In this document: piece after piece, positions 10,569-19,095 of the stretch
Position numbering within the stretch: position 1 is the first letter of the stretch
Layout: the number at the start of each line of letters is the position of its first letter
Assembly (NCBI GenBank): GCA_026387915.1
Contig: JAPLKS010000007.1
Location: 62,001-126,000 of the forward strand
DNA from: Gemmatimonadota bacterium
Lineage (GTDB): Bacteria; Gemmatimonadota; Gemmatimonadetes; Gemmatimonadales; Gemmatimonadaceae
DNA: 64,000 bases
Reading direction: 5' to 3'
Program-made: the position numbers and the translations under genes
Notes under the pieces: model-generated
Seen by the model: only the letters and a program-made list of their open reading frames with translations
What the model was told of the DNA's origin: nothing
Database searches by the model: none

Positions 10569-11572
10569 GCCACCTTCCGTGTACCGCCGCTCGTCTGCCA
10601 CACGAGCCAGCGGGCCACAAAATTCACCAACAACGTGATCACGAAGAGCACAAAGCCCACGGCCATCAACGCCGAGAGATGCATATCGCCCGAGGCTTCG
10701 GCAAACTCGTTGGCGATGAGCGATGCAATGGTGTAACCGGGAGCGAAGAGCGAGGCGGCAATCTCGTGGCGGTTGCCGATGACCATCGTCACCGCCATCG
10801 TCTCGCCGAGCGCGCGTCCTAGGCCGAGGATGATGCCGCCAATGATTCCAGAGCGGGCAAAGGGCAACACCGCCCCGACGATCGCCTCCCAGCGCGTGGC
10901 ACCGAGCGCCAGCGCTGCTTCACGCTGTGACCGCGGCACGGCAAGCAACACTTCGCGCGAAACCGAAGAGATGTACGGCAGGATCATGATCGCCAGCACG
11001 ACACCGGCGGCGAGCATCGACGGCCCGTATGCCGGGCCACTGAAGAACGGCGTGGCACCCAAGTGCAGCGTGTCGCGCAGAAAGGGCATCACCGTTTCGC
11101 GCAGCGCGGGCACGAGCACAAAGATTCCCCACAGCCCGTAGACCACGCTGGGAATAGCGGCGAGCAAATCAATCAAAAAGCCAACGGGCTGACGCAGCCA
11201 GCGCGGGGCAAACTCGGCCACGAAGATAGCGACGCCAATCGCGAGCGGCGTCGCGATCACCAACGCAATCACCGACGACACGATGGTGCCGTAAATGGCC
11301 GGCGCGGCGCCAAAATGCTCGGCGGCGGGGTCCCAGTCACTTGAGGTCAAAAACCCGAAGCCGAAGTGCTTGAGCGCTGGCCATGCCGCCATCGTCAGCG
11401 CGATGATGAGCAGGACCAACAGCAACGGCACACACATCGCGAACGCCGTGAGCACGGCGTCGTAGATACGATCCGACCACCCGCCGCCCTGAAGGTCCTG
11501 CCCGTCGATGGCAGTATTCGGGGTCCCCTGGCCGGAATCAGGCAATGGGGCGGCGGCGTTCGAGGGCGTCAT
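10565..11572 (-). CDS. pstC: Phosphate ABC transporter permease PstC
   Basis: 335 residues. About six membrane segments after a polar N-terminus of roughly 35 residues. Family signatures are the periplasmic WDPAAEHFGAAPAIYGT segment, IPSVVYGLWG and the EAA loop [17 protein letters not shown]. Forms the transmembrane channel with PstA. It lies 90 bp downstream of the porin gene; a strong hairpin in that gap (11595-11622) would stop most readthrough, so pstCABB-phoU may need its own promoter or rely on partial readthrough from pstS. Confidence 0.94.
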   Translation of the reverse strand: MTPSNAAAPLPDSGQGTPNTAIDGQDLQGGGWSDRIYDAVLTAFAMCVPLLLVLLIIALTMAAWPALKHFGFGFLTSSDWDPAAEHFGAAPAIYGTIVSSVIALVIATPLAIGVAIFVAEFAPRWLRQPVGFLIDLLAAIPSVVYGLWGIFVLVPALRETVMPFLRDTLHLGATPFFSGPAYGPSMLAAGVVLAIMILPYISSVSREVLLAVPRSQREAALALGATRWEAIVGAVLPFARSGIIGGIILGLGRALGETMAVTMVIGNRHEIAASLFAPGYTIASLIANEFAEASGDMHLSALMAVGFVLFVITLLVNFVARWLVWQTSGGTRKVA

Positions 11573-11594
11573 GGAGACCTTAAATAAAGAAGAA

Positions 11595-11622
11595 GCGGGG
11601 GGCCTTTGATACGGCCCCCCGC
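11595..11622 (-). terminator. Rho-independent terminator after the porin gene
   Basis: A perfect 10-bp GC-only stem (GCGGGGGGCC at 11595-11604 against 11613-11622) with an 8-base loop. On the minus strand it is followed by TTCTTCTTTATTTA, which is rich in T. It sits between the porin and pstC and probably attenuates transcription between outer- and inner-membrane components. Confidence 0.75.
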
Positions 11623-11662
11623 TCCCCGGTACAGACTCGTGACAGAGTGGCGGTCCGACGGG

Positions 11663-12868
11663 CTAGAACGCCGCCGAGAGGTGCAGGAAGAGCACGTTCG
11701 TCTGGACCACCTGGGAACCGCTCGCACGTCCCAGATTCTGGATATCGAGCGACAGCGAGGTCTTCTGGTTCAGGTCGTAAATGATGCCGGCGATCAGCTG
11801 CTGGTTGGCCGCAGAGGTCGTCTGGGTCCCCGTGGCCGAACGCTGGTCGGAGTACGGCTTGAAGTTGTCGAGGCGGGCAAAGAGCTGCAGCGGCGACTTG
11901 TCCTTCGGCTCGGCGATCTCAAAGGGCCGGACGAGCACAAACGCCGAGGTCAGGGTGCCGCTGTTGGTGTAGGTGCCGCGGGCCGAGGCGGCGGTGTTCG
12001 CGCCGGTCTCGATCGTTTCGGTGCGCTGAGCAAACTCGGCGCCCGCCGTAAAGCGGCGGTCCTTGATGCCCGCGAACACGCCATAGCGGTTACGGTTGAG
12101 CGCGTCGCTGACCGTACCCACCTGGCCGGTGCCGCCGTTCTGGAACTTCGAAGCGGTGGAACCGAGGTACGCCCAGGGCGAAATCGTGAAGGTCTTCAGG
12201 AACCCGCTCTCGGCGCCGAACGGCGTCAGCGAGATGCGCGCCGACATGTCCTTGAAGCGGTCGGTCTCAGCGGCGCCGTAGCCCGGACCGTTAGCGATGC
12301 TGGCGTAGATCTCGCCCCATTTGTTCGGGAGCGTCACGAGGCCGGCGACGCCGACGTCGGACGAGGAGAAGAATCCATTGCGCTCGGCGGCCACCTGCGA
12401 CACCCAACGCGGCCAGAACCCTTCTTCGTGATCGATGAGCGAGGTGTGCAGCATGCCGAAGCGCGCCGTGGCGTTGAAGCCTTTCTCGCCGCCGATGTCA
12501 TGCAGGAAGTTGTACTGGAAGTAGGCGTACTTGAGGCGAATGGTCCACCCCGGGTAGTAGCCGTTCGTAGCGGCGGTCGTGTTGTTGAACACGTCCGTCG
12601 AGACGCGAATGCTGCCATCATCGCCGGCCGGCATGCGGAAGTTCAAATACACGCGTTCCACGTCGAACTTATTCGCGGCGTTGCCCGCGTTGCCCGCTTT
12701 GGCCGCCGAGTCCGATGCGTAGCGATAATTGGCGAGAATGACGCCGGAGAAGTCGAGCGCCGGAGTGACCGGCTTGACGTCCTGCGCAAGGGCGGACTGC
12801 CCGGAGAGGAGCGTCACTGCCGCAATCGTGGCGAGCAAGCCGCGGCGCAGCGTCGTCGAGAAAGTCAT
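11663..12868 (-). CDS. Outer-membrane porin of the phosphate cluster
   Basis: 401 residues from the ATG at 12868; a longer open frame upstream adds only non-signal sequence. An N-terminal signal peptide (RRGLLATIAAVTLLSG, cut near ALAQ) precedes alternating amphipathic strands with many aromatic residues, ending in a C-terminal Phe (LHLSAAF) as expected for a BamA-recognised beta-barrel. The pattern with EEGFWPRWVSQVA recalls phosphate-selective porins O/P and related families, but I rely mainly on position: it lies between pstS and pstC, 43 bp after pstS. Likely role is diffusion of phosphate or phosphate esters into the periplasm. A general porin is the alternative. Confidence 0.75.
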   Translation of the reverse strand: MTFSTTLRRGLLATIAAVTLLSGQSALAQDVKPVTPALDFSGVILANYRYASDSAAKAGNAGNAANKFDVERVYLNFRMPAGDDGSIRVSTDVFNNTTAATNGYYPGWTIRLKYAYFQYNFLHDIGGEKGFNATARFGMLHTSLIDHEEGFWPRWVSQVAAERNGFFSSSDVGVAGLVTLPNKWGEIYASIANGPGYGAAETDRFKDMSARISLTPFGAESGFLKTFTISPWAYLGSTASKFQNGGTGQVGTVSDALNRNRYGVFAGIKDRRFTAGAEFAQRTETIETGANTAASARGTYTNSGTLTSAFVLVRPFEIAEPKDKSPLQLFARLDNFKPYSDQRSATGTQTTSAANQQLIAGIIYDLNQKTSLSLDIQNLGRASGSQVVQTNVLFLHLSAAF

Positions 12869-12911
12869 GAGTCTCTTGGTTCGTGAGAGGACTGAGCGAG
12901 CGACGCGGCCG

Positions 12912-13949
12912 TTACTTGGCGACCGCGATGGATGCCACACGCGCCTTCACCTGCTTCACCACGGCGGAGGGGAGCGGCGCATAGTCGAGCCCAGCAGCCG
13001 TCGCCTGTCCATCGACCAACATCCAGTTCAGGAAGTCCACCAACTTCTTGCCCTTGGCGGCATCGGCCTGCTTCTGGTAGACCAGCAACCACGTCATCGA
13101 AGCAATCGGGTACGCGCTCTTGCCCGGCGCGTTGACGATCGACACGCGGAAGTCGGTGTCCTTCGGCAGGCCCTTGGCCACGCCCGCAGCGGCGTCGGTG
13201 ATCGTCTCGGTGGACGCCGTCACGAAGTTGCCGGAAGCGTTCTTCACGGCGCCGAACGAGATCTTGTTCTGACGCGCGTAGATCAGTTCCACATAGCCAA
13301 TGGCGCCGGGAAGCTGCTGGACCTGACCGGCCACGCCTTCGTTGCCCTTACCACCCAAACCAACGGGCCACTTCACATCCTTGCCCTTGCCCGGCCCCTT
13401 CGCCCATTCGGGGCTCACGGCGGTCAGGTAGTCGGTCCAGATGTAGGTGGTGCCGCTACCGTCGGAACGGTGCACGACGAGAATGTCCTGCGCAGGAAGC
13501 GCCTCACCCTTGTTGATCGCGGTGATGCGCGGGTCGTTCCACTTAGTGATTTTGCCGAGGAAGATGTCGGCGATCACATCGCCGCTGAACTTGAGCTGTC
13601 CCTTGGCGCCCGGCACGTTGTACACGACGACCACACCGCCCATGACGGTCGGGATGTGGAGGATCGGGCCGCCCTTGGCCTTCCCCATTTCGTCATCGCT
13701 CATCGGGCCGTCGGTCGCGCCAAAGTCCACCGTCTGCTCGGAGATCTGGCGCACACCGCCGCCGGAGCCGATCGACTGATAGTTGATCTTCACACCGCTC
13801 TTCGCGGCGTAATCGTTGAACCACTTCGAATACACAGGATACGGAAACGTGGCGCCGGCGCCGGTGAGGTCCTGCGCGGCAGCGGGAAGAACGGCGCCTG
13901 CGATACCCAGCAAGGCGAGCGCGGCGGAACGGAAGGCACGAAGAGTCAC
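12912..13949 (-). CDS. pstS: Periplasmic phosphate-binding protein PstS
   Basis: 345 residues. Signal peptide at about 1-25 (AALALLGIAGAVLPAAAQ, Sec type). The mature protein begins with the hallmark GAGATFPYPVYSKWF, and the phosphate-cage segments SIGSGGGVRQ, DFGATDGPM and VHRSDGSGTTYIWTDYL are present. Binds phosphate in the periplasm and delivers it to PstCA. The order pstS-porin-pstCABB-phoU-ppk on one strand suggests one regulon. Upstream lie two minus-oriented 11-bp direct-repeat arrays, the proximal one about 50 bp before the start, which I read as Pho boxes. Confidence 0.96.
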   Translation of the reverse strand: MTLRAFRSAALALLGIAGAVLPAAAQDLTGAGATFPYPVYSKWFNDYAAKSGVKINYQSIGSGGGVRQISEQTVDFGATDGPMSDDEMGKAKGGPILHIPTVMGGVVVVYNVPGAKGQLKFSGDVIADIFLGKITKWNDPRITAINKGEALPAQDILVVHRSDGSGTTYIWTDYLTAVSPEWAKGPGKGKDVKWPVGLGGKGNEGVAGQVQQLPGAIGYVELIYARQNKISFGAVKNASGNFVTASTETITDAAAGVAKGLPKDTDFRVSIVNAPGKSAYPIASMTWLLVYQKQADAAKGKKLVDFLNWMLVDGQATAAGLDYAPLPSAVVKQVKARVASIAVAK

Positions 13950-13999
13950 GGTGTCTGCTCCTTACGGTTGAGGGGGAGGCAGAAAGCTGCTCTGGCTCC

Positions 14000-14037
14000 G
14001 TCACGGTGTTGCGAGTTCGCGGTAACGGACGAGTAAC
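14000..14037 (-). promoter_or_regulatory. Pho-box array A (pstS)
   Basis: Read on the minus strand: GTTAC, GTTAC, CTCGC and GTGAC, starting exactly every 11 bp (plus-strand positions 14033, 14022, 14011, 14000). PhoB-type regulators bind head-to-tail repeats with 11-bp period. The pentamer resembles the GTTCACC (Streptomyces) and TTAACA-like (Bacillus) PhoP repeats more than E. coli CTGTCAT. The third unit is degenerate. The array ends about 50 bp before the pstS start. Confidence 0.75.
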
Positions 14038-14168
14038 CCGCCGAGAAAGCCGAGGCCGCCCATCATCGCAGTCGGTGCTTCGCTGCTACTGGCCGTGTCA
14101 TTCGGAGAACCGGCCTGCGCCGTACGAATCCAGTCCGAATGTCACGAAGAGAACGTTGTGTAACGACT

Positions 14169-14206
14169 GTCACGGCGAAGCCTCGCGCCCGTAACGGGGA
14201 CGTAAC
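14169..14206 (-). promoter_or_regulatory. Pho-box array B (pstS distal)
   Basis: Same architecture and orientation as the proximal array: minus-strand GTTAC (14206-14202), GTTAC (14195-14191), a degenerate unit (14184-14180) and GTGAC (14173-14169), each 11 bp apart. Repeating the same order of two good units, one poor and one GTGAC argues against chance. Could be a distal pstS site or a second pstS promoter. Confidence 0.65.
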
Positions 14207-14237
14207 AAGCCTCTCGCGCTCCGTGACCGCGGCCCCT

Positions 14238-14275
14238 GTTACGTCGCCGTTGCACGTCCGACACATCGCTGTCGC
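14238..14275 (+). promoter_or_regulatory. Pho-box array C (TonB receptor)
   Basis: Plus-strand units GTTAC (14238), GTTGC (14249), GACAC (14260) and GTCGC (14271), spaced exactly 11 bp and pointing toward the TonB-receptor gene that starts at 14343. Weaker than the pstS-facing arrays, with only the first two units close to consensus, but the phase is exact and the GACAC third unit recurs in the array at 17132-17158. Confidence 0.55.
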
Positions 14276-14342
14276 AAAGCGATGAGAAACTTCTGCGTTG
14301 CCAGCGCGCGCGGTGTTCGCGCCGCTCCTACTGGAGAACTCT

Positions 14343-17120
14343 ATGACTCGTCGCACGATCCTCGGCGTCCTGCTTCTTCTTGCAGTCGTGTCGCACCGCT
14401 CGGCCGCGCAGGCGCTTCCCAGCGGCCGCATTACTGGCCGCGTCATCGACGCGGCCACGGGGCATGCGCTACACGATGTGGTCGTTCAAGTGGTCGGCAC
14501 GACGCTCGGAGGGGCCACCAACGTCGACGGGCGGTATCGCCTGCAAGGGGTCGTGCCGGGCACGGTGACGCTGTATTTCCGCCGCATCGGCTATGCCGCA
14601 AAGACGGTCACGGGGCTTATGCTCGCGCCCGGCTCGAACCTCGAGCAGGATGTCGCGCTTCCGCCCGCGTCGGCGGCACTGGCCGAAATCGTCGTCACGG
14701 CGAGCGCCGAACGCGGCACCATCAATGAAGCGGTGGACCAGCAGCGCACGGCCACCGGCGTCGTGAACTCCATCACCGCGGAGCAGATTGCCAAGAGCCC
14801 AGACGGCAACGCCGCGCAGGCCGTCCAGCGCGTGAGTGGCGTGACGGTGACGGACGGCCGTTACATCGCCGTGCGCGGACTTGGCGAACGCTACACGACG
14901 AGTTCCCTGAACGGCGCGCGCGTCCCGAGCCCGGAACCGGAAAAGCGCATGGTGCCGCTCGATCTCTTCCCCGCCGGACTCGTGCAGTCCATCACGACCT
15001 CCAAGACCTTCACGCCGGACCAGCAGGGCGACTTTTCCGGTGCGCAGGTGGACATCAAGACGCGCGAATTTCCGGCGCGGCGTAGCTGGTCACTGAACCT
15101 CGGCAGCGGTTACGAATCCGACGCGACGGGCGCCAGCATTCTCAGCCCAGGCACGAGCGGTGGCGAAGGCATGGCGATGGTGAACCATGGGCGTGACTTG
15201 CCGTCGCTCGTGGAGTCGGTGGGCAATTTCGCGGGGCGCACACTGTCGCAGGGCGACAAGAACCTGCTCGTGAGTCAGTTCCGCAACTCGTGGATGCCGA
15301 AGGCCGCGACCGGCGCGCCGCTCGTCAACGGGTCGTTTTCGTTCGGTGGCAACGACCCGTTGCTGTTCGGCCACCGTCTCGGATATCTGCTTTCGGCGAC
15401 GATCAGCTCGTCGACGGACAGGAAGAACAACCAGGTGCGCGCGCTCGCCGACCGCGGCCCCGTGCGCGGCGAAACGATCGAACTCGACAAGTTCACCGGG
15501 GAGAGCGCACAGCAGAGCGTGTTATGGGGAGGACTTGCGAACCTGAGCACGATGATCGGCAACGGCTCGCGCCTTTCCATTAATACTTTATACAACCGCA
15601 CGGCCGACAACACCGCGCGCATCGAAACCGGCTACCTGAGCGCCAACGACAACCGCGCCAAGATTACGCGCATGCAATACGTAGAGCGTGCGGTGCATTC
15701 CCTGCAGCTGGCCGGCGACCATCAGTTCGGCGACCGGCATCACGTCGAGTGGGCAGGCACGGTGAGCGGCGTGCGCCGCTCCGAGCCGGACAAGTCGGAG
15801 TTCGTGCAGGTGATCGAGCGGGACACACCGGCCGGCCCGGACGTGCTGCGCTGGTTCGGCAGCGGCAACGGCGGCGCGGTCCGCACGTTCTCGGACCTCG
15901 CGGAAAACAGCCGGGAGTTCAGCGCCAAGTACGCCCTGTCGTTCGGCGACGCCGGTCGCCAGTCGACGGTGAAGATCGGCACGCTGCTCCGGTCGACGGA
16001 CCGCAGCGCCGACAATCGCGCCTTCAATATCAATGGCCGCGGGCTGTCGAACGCCACGCGCGAACTCGCGCCCGAACAACTGTTTGACGGTCGCTTCACG
16101 CAGGCGACCTCGGCGGTGTTCGACATCGGCCCGCTGTCACAGGGCGGTGCGTACGATGCCCACGACCAACTGTCGGCGACGTTCGCGATGGCCGAGGTGC
16201 CGGTCGGCACGCGGCTCCGCGTGATCGGCGGGGCGCGCTACGAACTCGACCACCTTGGCGTGAACGCGACGTCGACGCTCGGCCGCTCGGTGAGCACACG
16301 AAAAGTCTGGGCCGACGTGCTGCCGTCCCTCGCGGTGAACTACAAGCTCACCGAGACGCAGCAGCTGCGCCTGGCCGCGTCGCGCACGCTGGCGCGCCCC
16401 GAGTACCGTGAGCTGTCGCCGATCATCAGCCGCGACGTGGTGGGCGGCGACGATCTGCAGGGTGACGAAAACCTCAAGCGCACCAACGTCACGAACGTGG
16501 ACGTGCGATGGGAATGGTATCCGAACGCCGGCGAGTTGATCAGCATCGCGGTCTTCGGGAAGCAGTTCACAAACCCTATCGAACGCGTCTATCGCGCGTC
16601 GTCGAGCGCGCGTCAGGTGCTGTACGCGAACGCCGAACGCGCCGACAACTTTGGCGTGGAACTCGAAGCGCGGAAGGATCTCGGCTTCCTCGGCCGCCCA
16701 TTGGCGCCGTTCGCTGTATTCAGCAACGTCACCGTGATGTCGAGCCAGATTCACCTCTCGGCGGCCGCGGGCGCGAGCCTCACGAACTTGAGCCGCCGCA
16801 TGGTGGGGCAAGCTCCCTATGTGATCAATGGCGGGTTGACATACACCAGTAACCGCGGCTCGTCGACGGCCACCCTGCTGTTCAACCGGGTGGGCGAACG
16901 CATCGACGTGGCCGGAGAGTCTCCGTTGCCTGATGTGGTGATCAAGCCGCGCAACGTCATGGATCTCTCGCTCCGCCTCGGCGTCACCGCCGCGGTGACG
17001 ATTCGCGCGGACGTGCGCAATCTGCTTGACGCGCCCTACGAGACCATGCAGGGAACGGTAACGCGCGAGCGGTATCTGGCGGGCCGCACCATTCAGGCGG
17101 GCGTGCAGTTCCGGCCGTAG
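14343..17120 (+). CDS. TonB-dependent outer-membrane receptor, probably Pho-regulated
   Basis: 925 residues from the ATG at 14343, which has GGAG at 14333-14336. A signal peptide (about 1-22, ends near SAAQA) is followed by a carboxypeptidase-regulatory-like Ig domain (ITGRVIDAATGHAL ... DGRYRLQGV, about 30-105), a plug domain (about 130-250, with AVQRVSGVTVTDGRYIAVRG and LNGARVPSPEPEKR) and a beta-barrel ending in FRP. No SusD-type partner follows; instead a beta-helix lipoprotein does. Pho-box-like repeats precede both genes, so uptake of phosphate, phosphate esters or polyphosphate is a reasonable inference; the substrate cannot be read from the sequence. Confidence 0.88.
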   Translation: MTRRTILGVLLLLAVVSHRSAAQALPSGRITGRVIDAATGHALHDVVVQVVGTTLGGATNVDGRYRLQGVVPGTVTLYFRRIGYAAKTVTGLMLAPGSNLEQDVALPPASAALAEIVVTASAERGTINEAVDQQRTATGVVNSITAEQIAKSPDGNAAQAVQRVSGVTVTDGRYIAVRGLGERYTTSSLNGARVPSPEPEKRMVPLDLFPAGLVQSITTSKTFTPDQQGDFSGAQVDIKTREFPARRSWSLNLGSGYESDATGASILSPGTSGGEGMAMVNHGRDLPSLVESVGNFAGRTLSQGDKNLLVSQFRNSWMPKAATGAPLVNGSFSFGGNDPLLFGHRLGYLLSATISSSTDRKNNQVRALADRGPVRGETIELDKFTGESAQQSVLWGGLANLSTMIGNGSRLSINTLYNRTADNTARIETGYLSANDNRAKITRMQYVERAVHSLQLAGDHQFGDRHHVEWAGTVSGVRRSEPDKSEFVQVIERDTPAGPDVLRWFGSGNGGAVRTFSDLAENSREFSAKYALSFGDAGRQSTVKIGTLLRSTDRSADNRAFNINGRGLSNATRELAPEQLFDGRFTQATSAVFDIGPLSQGGAYDAHDQLSATFAMAEVPVGTRLRVIGGARYELDHLGVNATSTLGRSVSTRKVWADVLPSLAVNYKLTETQQLRLAASRTLARPEYRELSPIISRDVVGGDDLQGDENLKRTNVTNVDVRWEWYPNAGELISIAVFGKQFTNPIERVYRASSSARQVLYANAERADNFGVELEARKDLGFLGRPLAPFAVFSNVTVMSSQIHLSAAAGASLTNLSRRMVGQAPYVINGGLTYTSNRGSSTATLLFNRVGERIDVAGESPLPDVVIKPRNVMDLSLRLGVTAAVTIRADVRNLLDAPYETMQGTVTRERYLAGRTIQAGVQFRP

Positions 17121-17131
17121 CACCCGAGGTC

Positions 17132-17172
17132 GTGACGGTGTCGTGACGGTGACGACACCGGACGAATACACT
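17132..17172 (+). promoter_or_regulatory. Pho-box array D and possible -10 (beta-helix lipoprotein)
   Basis: GTGAC at 17132, GTGAC at 17143 and GACAC at 17154, exactly 11 bp apart, with an additional overlapping GTGAC at 17149. Eight bases later is TACACT (17167-17172), a passable -10 hexamer at the distance expected for a PhoB-activated promoter that lacks a -35. Points to the lipoprotein gene starting at 17266. Confidence 0.6.
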
Positions 17173-17188
17173 TGGGCATTTGTTTTGA

Positions 17189-17220
17189 GGGCGGAGCGGC
17201 GCTGGTGCGCCGCTCCGCCC
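17189..17220 (+). terminator. Strong hairpin between TonB receptor and lipoprotein
   Basis: Perfect 13-bp inverted repeat (17189-17201 with 17208-17220, loop CTGGTG) followed by TGTTTCAT. It may terminate the TonB-receptor transcript. Because it lies downstream of the putative Pho promoter at 17132-17172, it would also sit in the 5' leader of the lipoprotein mRNA, where it could act as an attenuator or stabilising structure. Confidence 0.6.
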
Positions 17221-17265
17221 TGTTTCATACGACACCCACCGCATCCATCACACCGAGGTTTTCGC

Positions 17266-19008
17266 ATGTCCGTGTCCCGTCGAGCGCTGACAACCGCGTT
17301 GGCATTCATTTCGTTCGTCGCCGCGTGCAGCAGCGACAAGACTACCGCTCCATCGGCGCCGAACCCAGTGCTCGGCGCGTCCGCGTCGGCCAAGAGCGCC
17401 AGTTCGGTGCAGGTGACGTTCGCCAGCGTCGCCGGTGATGTGAGCTACGATCTCGAGCGCGCCGAGGGCGCGACGGGCACGTTTGCCGCGGTCACGAACA
17501 TCGCCGCGCCGGCCACCGCCGGTGTGGTGAACTACACCGACGCGAACCTCAAGGTGAGCACGTTGTACAGGTACCGCCTGTATGCGAACAAGAACAGTCT
17601 AAAGAGCATCGCGTCGGGCGAGTTCACGGCGACGACGCTGGCGTTCGGCAACGCCGCCGCGACGATCAACACCGACATCACGGCGAACCGCACGCTCTAC
17701 GCCGACACCGCCTACACGCTGCAGGGCTTCATCCACGTGGCCAACGGCGCCACGCTGACCATCCAGCCCGGCACGACGATCAAGGGCGACTTCAACACGG
17801 TGGGCTCGTCGCTCTTCGTGCTGCGCGGCGCCAAGATTCAGGCCGTGGGCACGGCGGACGCTCCGATTGTCTTCACGTCGTCGCGCGCCGCCGGCCAGCG
17901 TCAGCCCGGTGACTGGGGCGGCCTGCTGATCATCGGCAACGCCATCGACAACCGTAGCGGTGTCGTGAACATCGAAGGCACCGGCACAGACGGCGCGACG
18001 GTCGCCGGCGGCAAGAACTACTTCGTTCAGTACAACGGCGGCACGGTCGCCACCGACAACTCCGGCACATTGCAGTACGTGCGCGTCGAGTTTGGCGGCT
18101 ACGCGACGCTGATCGATCAGGAGTTCAACGCCTTCACGTTCGCGGCGGTGGGTTCGGGCACGCGCGTGTCGTACACGGAAGCGATGGCCGGCCTCGATGA
18201 CTCGTACGAGTTCTTCGGCGGCGGCTTCGATATCGACCACATCGTCGCCTACGAAACGGCAGACGACATGTTCGACATGTCCGAAGGCTGGTCGGGGCGC
18301 ATGCAGTTTCTGATCGGCTACAACTCGGTGCAGCTGACGCCGCGCACCGGCGCGGGCTTCTATTCGGTGGACATTGAAGGCATCGAAAATGACGGCTGCA
18401 ACGGCACCGGTTGCGACCTCGGCTTCAACACCGCGCCGTTCACCATTCCGCTGGTCGCCAACTTCACGATGATCGGCTGCGGCGATTTGGCCTGCTCCGG
18501 CACGGGCGGCGGCTACGGCCTGATGCTCCGCCGCGGCACGGGCGGCTTCTACGTGAACGGCGTCGTCTCTCGCTGGGCGCGCGCCGGTATCTCACTGCGT
18601 GACAGCCTCACGTACGTGCGCGCCGGTTCCGCGGCGACCCCGGATCTCGCCACGACGGATCTCGCCGTGCGCAATATTCTCTTCTCCGAAGTGCCCAGTG
18701 TCTTCCAAGCGTCGTCGGCCACGCAGAACGCGTTCGACCTCGCGGGCAACAGCCTCGTGAACAGCTCGGCGCTGACCGCGTCGCTGTTCACTCTGATCCC
18801 GGCCACCGGCGTGGCACCGACCAGCCCGTCCTCGTTCGACTTCTCTCCGGCTGCCAACTCGCCGATCGCGACGGGCGGCATGGCAACATTCACCGGTAAG
18901 ATCCTGACGAAGGCCGGCTCGTTCGTCGTACCGACCGCGTACATGGGCGCCGTGGCTCCCGGCGGAACAAAGTGGTGGCAGGGTTGGACGGCGTACACCC
19001 GCAACTAG
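17266..19008 (+). CDS. Beta-helix surface lipoprotein next to TonB receptor
   Basis: 580 residues from the ATG at 17266 (GAGG at 17255-17258). Lipoprotein signal with lipobox VAAC and lipidated Cys21. Residues about 35-125 look like a fibronectin type III-like domain (SSVQVTFASVAGDVSYDLER, YRYRLYANKNS). The remainder is Gly/Thr/Val-rich with short repeating turns (LTIQPGTTIKGD, GDWGGLLIIGNA, VEFGGYA), as in right-handed parallel beta-helix proteins. Four cysteines cluster in DGCNGTGCDLGF and GCGDLACSG and may form disulfides. No catalytic motif is recognised. Similar lipoproteins often accompany TonB receptors and may bind or process substrate at the surface. Preceded by its own Pho-box-like array. 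Confidence 0.75.
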   Translation: MSVSRRALTTALAFISFVAACSSDKTTAPSAPNPVLGASASAKSASSVQVTFASVAGDVSYDLERAEGATGTFAAVTNIAAPATAGVVNYTDANLKVSTLYRYRLYANKNSLKSIASGEFTATTLAFGNAAATINTDITANRTLYADTAYTLQGFIHVANGATLTIQPGTTIKGDFNTVGSSLFVLRGAKIQAVGTADAPIVFTSSRAAGQRQPGDWGGLLIIGNAIDNRSGVVNIEGTGTDGATVAGGKNYFVQYNGGTVATDNSGTLQYVRVEFGGYATLIDQEFNAFTFAAVGSGTRVSYTEAMAGLDDSYEFFGGGFDIDHIVAYETADDMFDMSEGWSGRMQFLIGYNSVQLTPRTGAGFYSVDIEGIENDGCNGTGCDLGFNTAPFTIPLVANFTMIGCGDLACSGTGGGYGLMLRRGTGGFYVNGVVSRWARAGISLRDSLTYVRAGSAATPDLATTDLAVRNILFSEVPSVFQASSATQNAFDLAGNSLVNSSALTASLFTLIPATGVAPTSPSSFDFSPAANSPIATGGMATFTGKILTKAGSFVVPTAYMGAVAPGGTKWWQGWTAYTRN

Positions 19009-19022
19009 TAGGCGCTAGCTTT

Positions 19023-19061
19023 GGGAAGCGGCCAGCGTCCTCGCGGGCGCTGGCCGCTTCC
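19023..19061 (+). terminator. Hairpin after beta-helix lipoprotein gene
   Basis: Perfect 14-bp stem (19024-19037 with 19048-19061) and a 10-base loop, starting 15 bases after the stop codon. No clear T-run follows; the next bases are C-rich with a direct repeat CCACTCCGCC (19071-19090). Probably a terminator or mRNA-stabilising end. Confidence 0.6.
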
Positions 19062-19095
19062 GCACCCTCCCCACTCCGCCCCACTCCGCCCCAGC

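Larger units (their letters stand above)
13950..14342. promoter_or_regulatory. Divergent pstS / TonB-receptor control region
   Basis: A 393-bp non-coding region between two divergent genes. It holds three separate 11-bp-periodic arrays of GTTAC-like pentamers: 14000-14037 and 14169-14206 facing pstS, and 14238-14275 facing the TonB receptor. Extra single copies (GTCAC at 14141, GTAAC at 14160) lie out of phase. I see no other gene or RNA in it. The arrangement suggests several PhoB-type dimers binding side by side. Confidence 0.75.

Noticed and set aside
11606-12886. Long plus-strand frame opposite the porin gene
   Set aside because: Antisense shadow of the porin; Arg/Val/Gly-rich with no motifs, while the minus strand has a signal peptide and barrel strands.
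14141-14164. Extra Pho-box units GTCAC (14141) and GTAAC (14160)
   Set aside because: They are 19 bp apart and 9 bp from the next unit, so they are out of the 11-bp phase and may be chance.
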